64,000 bases of DNA from an uncultured Flavobacteriales bacterium (lineage in GTDB: Bacteria > Bacteroidota > Bacteroidia > Flavobacteriales_D > Crocinitomicaceae): assembly GCA_903945495.1 (NCBI GenBank), contig CAJAVU010000021.1, forward strand, positions 310,001-374,000. The letters are read 5' to 3'. A model generated the notes under the pieces. That model had not been told where the DNA came from. It saw only the letters and a list, made by a program, of their open reading frames with translations, and did not search any database. The translations under genes were made by a program, and so were the position numbers. This document shows positions 59,349-64,000 of the stretch, one piece after another (positions within the stretch are counted from its first letter, which is position 1; each line of letters opens with the position of its first letter).

Positions 59349-60956
59349 TTAAAACAACTCCAAAATTCCGTACAAATCAACAACAGTGAAATACGTTCCT
59401 TTGTCGCCCGTGAGTAAAAGCTTATTTGTACCCGGTTGAGGGTTCTCTAAATAGTAAATGGTATTAATTCCTTCTGTATAATTGATGTCCACTTCTGTAA
59501 AATGATGATCGAAGCTCTTGGAAGGTAATTCCGCTTGGTTTTTTGGCGTTTTATACTTGCCTAATTTGTTACCCGGAACAAACAACACCTGCTCATAACT
59601 GTTCAAGTGTAAATTGATACTCGCGCCTTTTTTCACAACTGCCGAATAAATGTCGCCCTTCTTTTGATTGCTGTACACAAAACAATACACGTCATAACCC
59701 GATTCGTTTTTCAATAGCGTTAAGTGCTTGCCAGTTTTTTTGTTCAAGTCATTCACGTCTGAATAAAAGGTGTTCGCACGTTGTTTCGATGTAAAAACAG
59801 GACGCGTTGTATCGTAAACGCCTAAATTGTGTAAATCAGCATCGATCAAAAAATCCTTATACAATTCTTCCATGCGCTCGTTTTTCAGAGGAACACGAAT
59901 CGCCAACGAAACACCATTGCCCATCAACGGATTGTAGGCTGCCGTATCGTATAAATCCGGCTGGTATTTGTGCTCGATTTCCGTTAGCATGGAATCAATT
60001 TTGATGCGCTCTTCTTTGGTGAATTGTTCAAACGATGTGGCTGATTGATTGATATCGTTCGGTGTTTCAGAAAAGGGTTTCTTCCAGACAATCCAAACAA
60101 CCAAGGCTAAAAGTCCAACAATCAGTGAACTTGCTGCAATCGAACGAAATGAAATATGAATCTTGTTTTGAATCAAGGTGTTTTTCACGCGGATCTTTCC
60201 ATCTTTTAAGTCGCGCTTCAGTTCAGTGATCTTTTCTAAATGTTCTGGATTGAGTTCAATCTTCTCCAACTGTTTCAACAACCAATTGGCCAAGCGAACG
60301 GTACACGCTTTTTGCTTTACAATCCACAGCAATTGATCAACGTACCACAATTTTGTAGCATACGACGAGCGCGATAAATAATTCAATCCGCGGAGCATGT
60401 CATCCGAACAAAAAGCATGGATTTCTTCCAACAAAGCTTGTTCATTTTCTGCTGCTTCAATCTTATCCTTCGAAGCTGTAAAACGCTCTTGAATTCCTTT
60501 AAACAACAATTGTTCAATGAACATGCGATCCGTTTCAGGCAATAATTGCGCATAGGAAAACGCACGAACCGTAACTTCTAAGACTTCATTTTCTTTGAAA
60601 CGCAACAGCTGCGGCAACAAATATGGACTTAAAAATCCTTGAAAAGGCGCATACATCGTATGACCTTTCCAGTTTTGAGCATCGGTAAAATCGTTCGTTG
60701 GAACCTTTCCGATAAGCAACGATTTTAAAGAAGCGTATTGGTCGATCCAATCCAAGAAAACAACTTTCGTTAAATCGAGTTCTTGTAAGAAGAGTTGAAG
60801 TTCAGCGCTTGAATAGCTTTGTCCATCGATGGTCAATTCGCCATTTTCACTCTTTGCTTCAAGCGAAGAAAGAAGTTCATTCAGCTGCGTTTTGTCGGTA
60901 AAATCTCCGTCAAATTGGAATGCTGCTCGTAGCGATTGTAGCGAGATGAACTTCAT
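59349..60956 (-). CDS. Conserved-looking protein with a single membrane segment, function unknown
   Basis: The protein has 535 residues. A helical N-terminal part of about 270 residues (FISLQSLRAAFQFDGDFTDK, ATKLWYVDQLLWIVKQ, RLANWLLKQLEKIELNPEHL) is followed by one membrane segment near 280-300 (AASSLIVGLLALVVWIVW). A beta-rich C-terminal part then runs to the end (YDVYCFVYSNQKKGDIYSAV, GINTIYYLENPQPGTNKLLL). No family is recognised. It begins 12 bases after the S41 peptidase stop, so it is probably part of that transcript. Confidence 0.7.
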   Translation of the reverse strand: MKFISLQSLRAAFQFDGDFTDKTQLNELLSSLEAKSENGELTIDGQSYSSAELQLFLQELDLTKVVFLDWIDQYASLKSLLIGKVPTNDFTDAQNWKGHTMYAPFQGFLSPYLLPQLLRFKENEVLEVTVRAFSYAQLLPETDRMFIEQLLFKGIQERFTASKDKIEAAENEQALLEEIHAFCSDDMLRGLNYLSRSSYATKLWYVDQLLWIVKQKACTVRLANWLLKQLEKIELNPEHLEKITELKRDLKDGKIRVKNTLIQNKIHISFRSIAASSLIVGLLALVVWIVWKKPFSETPNDINQSATSFEQFTKEERIKIDSMLTEIEHKYQPDLYDTAAYNPLMGNGVSLAIRVPLKNERMEELYKDFLIDADLHNLGVYDTTRPVFTSKQRANTFYSDVNDLNKKTGKHLTLLKNESGYDVYCFVYSNQKKGDIYSAVVKKGASINLHLNSYEQVLFVPGNKLGKYKTPKNQAELPSKSFDHHFTEVDINYTEGINTIYYLENPQPGTNKLLLTGDKGTYFTVVDLYGILELF

Positions 60957-60968
60957 AGCACCAGTTAT

Positions 60969-62558
60969 TTATTTCAACTGTTTTATAGCTGTTTGCACTT
61001 CGCGATCAAACTTGTTCGACACTTGGTAGTAGCCATCTTCTAGCCACATTTGTCGTGCAATTTCAGCTTTCAAAGTGCGCGCAATCAATCCTTTACTGTG
61101 ATTAAAATCGCTCTTAACAAACTTAATTTTATACTCTTTTGCAGCAAATGCCGTGAAGTGATTTAAGATAGCATCGTTCACCGTGAATTTCTTATCGAAT
61201 TCTGCTACAGATTTCCAAGTATTGCGTTTGTTTTGCACGAAATCGAAGGCAAAGGCATTAAAGGATTGCGAATAACGTAAGTCGGTGAAATACCAACTTG
61301 AACCAGAAGAATCAAGTGGAACAAATACATCCGGCATGATTCCACCACCACCGTAAACGATTTTACCTTTTGGTGTTTTGTACTTCAGTGAATCATTGAA
61401 ATACGTTGAGTCTTGCACATACAATTCTCCGCTATCGTAACGATCCAATTGATCATTCATGTATTCTTCGTAACCTTCCTTATACGGTTTTTGGATACAA
61501 CGTCCAGTTGGTGTGTAATAACGAGCAATTGTTAAACGCAAGTTACTTCCATCGCGTAATTTCACATCTTCTTGCACCAAACCTTTTCCAAATGAACGGC
61601 GTCCAACAATGGTTCCGCGGTCATTGTCTTGAATTGCTCCAGCCAAAATTTCACTTGCAGAAGCTGATTGTGCGTTGATGAGTACTACTAATTCTGTGCT
61701 TTCCAACATTCCTCCGCCAGTAGAGCGATAAACTTCAGATCGTGTATGTTCGCCTTTCGTTTTCACGATCACCAAATCCTTTATCAAAAATTCATCTGCA
61801 ATATCTGTAGCTGATTGTAAAATTCCACCGCCGTTGTTGCGCAAATCGAGGATCATTTTGGTCATTCCTTTTGATTTCAAATACTCAGCAGCCTTTCTAA
61901 ATTCATCCGTTGTGGTTGCAGAAAACTGTTCAATTTTAATGTAGCCAATTTTTGGTTGAATCATGTAGGCCGATAAAACCGATTCAATTGGAATAGCACC
62001 TCTTACAATTTCTTTGGTAAACTGTTTTCCATTGCGGTCAATTTTCACGGTGACAATCGTATTTTCTTTTCCTTTCAACAAGGACATCACTTTATCGTTT
62101 GTGATTTTCTTTTTAGCGATTTTTTTACCATTCACCTCAATGATTTTATCACCCGCTTTCAACCCAGCTTTTGAAGAAGGCGAAAAGGCGATGACATTTG
62201 TAATGCAAACCGTATCACGTAAAATGAAGAAGCGCACACCAACACCACCAAACTCACCATTGATGGATTCCGTCATTTCCGCTAAATCTTTTGCCGCGAT
62301 GTAATTGCTGTGCGGATCCAATTTGTGAAGCATGTCAGAAATCGTTTGCTCGAACAACTCTTCGCCATTTAAAGAATCCACGTATTTTTTATCCAAGACT
62401 TCAATGATGTCTTGCATTTTTCGGTATTTCGCTGCACCTCCAGAAAGTTGATATTCTGAACTTCCAGTACTCAACAAGTTTCCAAGGTATAAACCAATTA
62501 TTAGCGTTAGAGCCAATAAAAGTGGTAAGCGATAATTAACGTTAGAATTTTCCTCCAT
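60969..62558 (-). CDS. C-terminal processing peptidase (S41, CtpA/Prc-like)
   Basis: From ATG 62558 (MEENSNVNYRLPLLLALTL) the protein has 529 residues. A TTG upstream is less likely. N-terminal membrane anchor/signal (LPLLLALTLIIGLYLGNLL). A helical stretch (VLDKKYVDSLNGEELFEQTI) precedes a PDZ domain at about 90-170 (GEFGGVGVRFFILRDTVCIT, SKAGLKAGDKIIEVNGKK). The S41 core carries Ser in INAQSASASEILAGAIQDND and Lys in GRRSFGKGLVQEDVKLRDGS. It cleaves periplasmic or envelope proteins from the C-terminus. It overlaps the dCMP deaminase gene by 17 bases and precedes an unknown membrane protein gene. Confidence 0.93.
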   Translation of the reverse strand: MEENSNVNYRLPLLLALTLIIGLYLGNLLSTGSSEYQLSGGAAKYRKMQDIIEVLDKKYVDSLNGEELFEQTISDMLHKLDPHSNYIAAKDLAEMTESINGEFGGVGVRFFILRDTVCITNVIAFSPSSKAGLKAGDKIIEVNGKKIAKKKITNDKVMSLLKGKENTIVTVKIDRNGKQFTKEIVRGAIPIESVLSAYMIQPKIGYIKIEQFSATTTDEFRKAAEYLKSKGMTKMILDLRNNGGGILQSATDIADEFLIKDLVIVKTKGEHTRSEVYRSTGGGMLESTELVVLINAQSASASEILAGAIQDNDRGTIVGRRSFGKGLVQEDVKLRDGSNLRLTIARYYTPTGRCIQKPYKEGYEEYMNDQLDRYDSGELYVQDSTYFNDSLKYKTPKGKIVYGGGGIMPDVFVPLDSSGSSWYFTDLRYSQSFNAFAFDFVQNKRNTWKSVAEFDKKFTVNDAILNHFTAFAAKEYKIKFVKSDFNHSKGLIARTLKAEIARQMWLEDGYYQVSNKFDREVQTAIKQLK

Positions 62559-62991
62559 CAGTATTTTCAATTTGAATTAGTTCAATTCCCGCATCTTTTA
62601 GGAAATCAATTCCCGCCGTATCTTTGTATGAATCCTTAAAAACAACACGTGTGATACCTGCTTGAAGCACTAATTTACTACAATCTTTGCACGGAGAAAG
62701 GGTTAAATACAAGGTTGCTCCTTTGCAGTTGTTCGTAGATTTCGCCACTTTTAAAATCGCATTTGCTTCGGCATGTAGCACATACCAATTCGTTTCACCG
62801 TTCTCATTTTCGCAACAATTGTCAAATCCAGCAGGCGTTCCATTGTAGCCATCGGAAATAATCATTCCATCATTCACGATAATTGCTCCTACTTTTTTGC
62901 GTTGACAATGTGATAATTGTGACCAAGATTCAGCCATTTTTAAATAAGCTGTATCGTAACGTAATTGTTTTTGTAATTCTTTATTCTCCAT
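62542..62991 (-). CDS. Deoxycytidylate (dCMP) deaminase, ComEB-like
   Basis: The protein has 149 residues. Zinc site: His and catalytic Glu in VLHAEANAILKVA, and the two Cys in TLSPCKDCSKLVLQAG. Dimer/substrate part: SHCQRKKVGAIIVNDGMIIS and GYNGTPAGFDNCCENE, the signature of dCMP deaminases rather than cytidine deaminases. It produces dUMP for thymidylate synthesis. TATTTTTG on its strand at 63006-63013 is a full -7 box, 14 bases before the ATG. First gene of a three-gene unit. Confidence 0.93.
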   Translation of the reverse strand: MENKELQKQLRYDTAYLKMAESWSQLSHCQRKKVGAIIVNDGMIISDGYNGTPAGFDNCCENENGETNWYVLHAEANAILKVAKSTNNCKGATLYLTLSPCKDCSKLVLQAGITRVVFKDSYKDTAGIDFLKDAGIELIQIENTDGGKF

Positions 62992-63068
62992 AATTCTTCA
63001 ATGCGCAAAAATAACAAATTGAACTTCTAAAGATTGGTTTTTAAGCTTATTTGGGATAAAAGTGGGAC

Positions 63069-63755
63069 TTAAACAGTGAATTTGTAACCAACCGCTCGAA
63101 TCGAATGAAAATAAATTGGATTTTTTGGATCGTCTTCAAACAATTTACGGAAGGAGAGAATATAATTATCAATTGTTCGTGAAGTTGGAAACTGGTCTTT
63201 CCCCCAAATTTTATCCAAGATTTCGTCGCGAGAAATAACGATACCTTCTTTCTCAGCAAATAATTTCAATAGTTCGATTTCTTTCTTCGAAATGGTTACA
63301 CCAACGTTGGAACGAATATCAATGACTTCATACGTTTCAAAATTCACTTCTTTCCCGCCAATAATCAAGGTGCTCGGCTGGCTATTTTTTTGCGTTAAAT
63401 GTTTCGTCAGAATATTGACGCGCAACAACAATTCTTCGAGATCAAAAGGTTTACTCAAGTAATCGTTCCCGCCCAATTTCAATCCAGCGATGCGATCTTC
63501 GGTTGTGCCTTTGGCAGATAGAAACAAAATTGGAACGTCGCCGTGCTTGCGGATTTCTTTGCAAATGTCTAAACCGCTTACTTCAGGCAGCATCACATCC
63601 AAGATAATCAAATCCAATTTCGCCAACTCTTGCGCTTGTTGAAACGCCACTCGGCCGTTGTGAATGCATTGCACGTCGTATTGATCCAATTCTAAATTCA
63701 ACTGAATTAAATCAGCCAAACTTTTCTCATCTTCAACCAAGCAAACCTTAATCAT
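63069..63755 (-). CDS. OmpR-family response regulator
   Basis: From ATG 63755 (MIKVCLVEDEKSLADLIQL) the protein has 228 residues; a TTG 6 bases upstream is not favoured. Receiver domain at 1-115: acidic pair VEDEKSL, phospho-acceptor Asp in LIILDVMLPEVSGLDIC, Thr/Ser and Lys at LFLSAKGTT and DYLSKPFDLEE. The winged-helix DNA-binding domain follows at about 130-225 (ISKKEIELLKLFAEKEGIVI, PTSRTIDNYILSFRKLFE, FHSIRAVGYKFTV). Its histidine kinase is not in view; none lies downstream. The target is unknown. Confidence 0.93.
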   Translation of the reverse strand: MIKVCLVEDEKSLADLIQLNLELDQYDVQCIHNGRVAFQQAQELAKLDLIILDVMLPEVSGLDICKEIRKHGDVPILFLSAKGTTEDRIAGLKLGGNDYLSKPFDLEELLLRVNILTKHLTQKNSQPSTLIIGGKEVNFETYEVIDIRSNVGVTISKKEIELLKLFAEKEGIVISRDEILDKIWGKDQFPTSRTIDNYILSFRKLFEDDPKNPIYFHSIRAVGYKFTV

Positions 63756-63875
63756 AAGCAAATTTGTTTCAACGAAGTTAAGGAATTTTAAGCAGTGATA
63801 AATCGCTCAAAAAAGTTCAAATTTAAAGACTTAAGAAAAGATAGGTGAATTTCATCCCTTTTTTGTTTTTAAACC

Positions 63876-63905
63876 TTGATGGTCAGAAAATTTAGACTAA
63901 TTTTG
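63876..63905 (+). promoter_or_regulatory. purH promoter
   Basis: TTG (63876-63878), 19 bases, TAATTTTG (63898-63905): complete match at the ideal spacing. The predicted start is about 16 bases before the ATG at 63928. Confidence 0.65.
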
Positions 63906-63927
63906 CACTTTCTTACATTTTCAGGAG

Positions 63928-64000
63928 ATGAGTACATCAAAAAAAATCAATTCTGCATTAATTTCAGTTTTCGACAAAACCGGTTTAGCACCGATTGTCC
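63928..64000 (+). CDS. purH: Bifunctional AICAR transformylase/IMP cyclohydrolase, 5' end only
   Basis: Only 24 codons are visible before the right edge: MSTSKKINSALISVFDKTGL then APIV. The ALISVFDKTGL block is the start of the IMP cyclohydrolase (MGS-like) domain of Bacteroidota PurH, the last two steps of IMP synthesis. AGGAG lies directly against the ATG, too close to act as a normal ribosome-binding site. The call rests on this short match. Confidence 0.8.
   Translation, partial: MSTSKKINSALISVFDKTGLAPIV

Noticed and set aside
63923..63927. AGGAG as a Shine-Dalgarno site for purH
   Set aside because: It directly abuts the ATG with no spacer, and other genes here lack such sites.
1..64000. 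tRNA, rRNA or riboswitch genes
   Set aside because: No cloverleaf, rRNA stretch or recognisable riboswitch was found by reading the intergenic regions; a covariance-model scan would be needed to exclude them fully.

Overview
The window reads as chromosome of a free-living Bacteroidota bacterium in the order Flavobacteriales. A Crocinitomicaceae/Fluviicola-like lineage fits, but that level is inference. The DNA is AT-rich. Promoters follow the Bacteroidota pattern (TTG, 17-23 bases, TAnnTTTG). Shine-Dalgarno sites are essentially absent. Several secreted proteins end in C-terminal type IX secretion (T9SS) sorting domains, and there are TonB receptors and class-specific families such as DUF2911 and HU-CCDC81/SPOR.

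Layout. 0-8 kb: a truncated secreted protein, a 1683-residue surface protein (beta-barrel-like head plus 14 Ig-like repeats), and a PpiD-like periplasmic chaperone. 8-19.5 kb: dprA, two tandem paralogous TonB receptors, kdsB, an HU/SPOR envelope protein, a papain-fold peptidase, an orphan BlaI regulator, dxr, and a conserved unknown. 19.6-25 kb: a small membrane protein, a DUF2911 + SUFU-domain pair, then an accessory island. The island holds a decayed element copy, a HigB/HigA toxin-antitoxin pair, an HTH regulator, a LamG/T9SS protein, and a small GIY-YIG nuclease gene bounded by perfect 26-bp inverted repeats. 25-39.6 kb: asd with an LtaS-type sulfatase, secreted and outer-membrane proteins, a LETM1-like protein, and a glycosyltransferase/hydrolase operon. 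39.7-45.3 kb: fbp-mfd, a YqaA-type membrane protein, and a 0.6-kb non-coding repeat cluster. 45.3-52.2 kb: a T9SS protein, an aminotransferase/omega-amidase operon, small secreted proteins, hemL, and a 41-residue membrane protein. 52.3-57.7 kb: a kynurenine operon (kynU, kmo) split by a four-helix-bundle gene and followed by an outer-membrane protein, a Spx/ArsC-like protein and an EamA transporter. 57.9-64 kb: a gliding-type (CHU_C) surface protein, an unknown/S41 peptidase/dCMP deaminase operon, an OmpR-type response regulator, and the start of purH.

How genes work together. kynU and kmo carry out neighbouring steps of tryptophan catabolism toward 3-hydroxyanthranilate and NAD. The aminotransferase and omega-amidase overlap and fit a glutamine-transamination/keto-acid salvage route. 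asd, dxr, kdsB, hemL, fbp, purH, mfd and dprA are housekeeping genes.

The most unusual signal is the GIY-YIG element near 24.4-25.0 kb. It is a single-nuclease unit with matched inverted ends and subterminal palindromes, a decayed relative 2.8 kb upstream, and a possible solo hairpin near 35.3 kb. A second single-gene insertion with inverted flanks (four-helix-bundle gene, 53.6-54.1 kb) and the repeat cluster at 44.7-45.2 kb suggest that this genome hosts several families of small repeat-associated elements.
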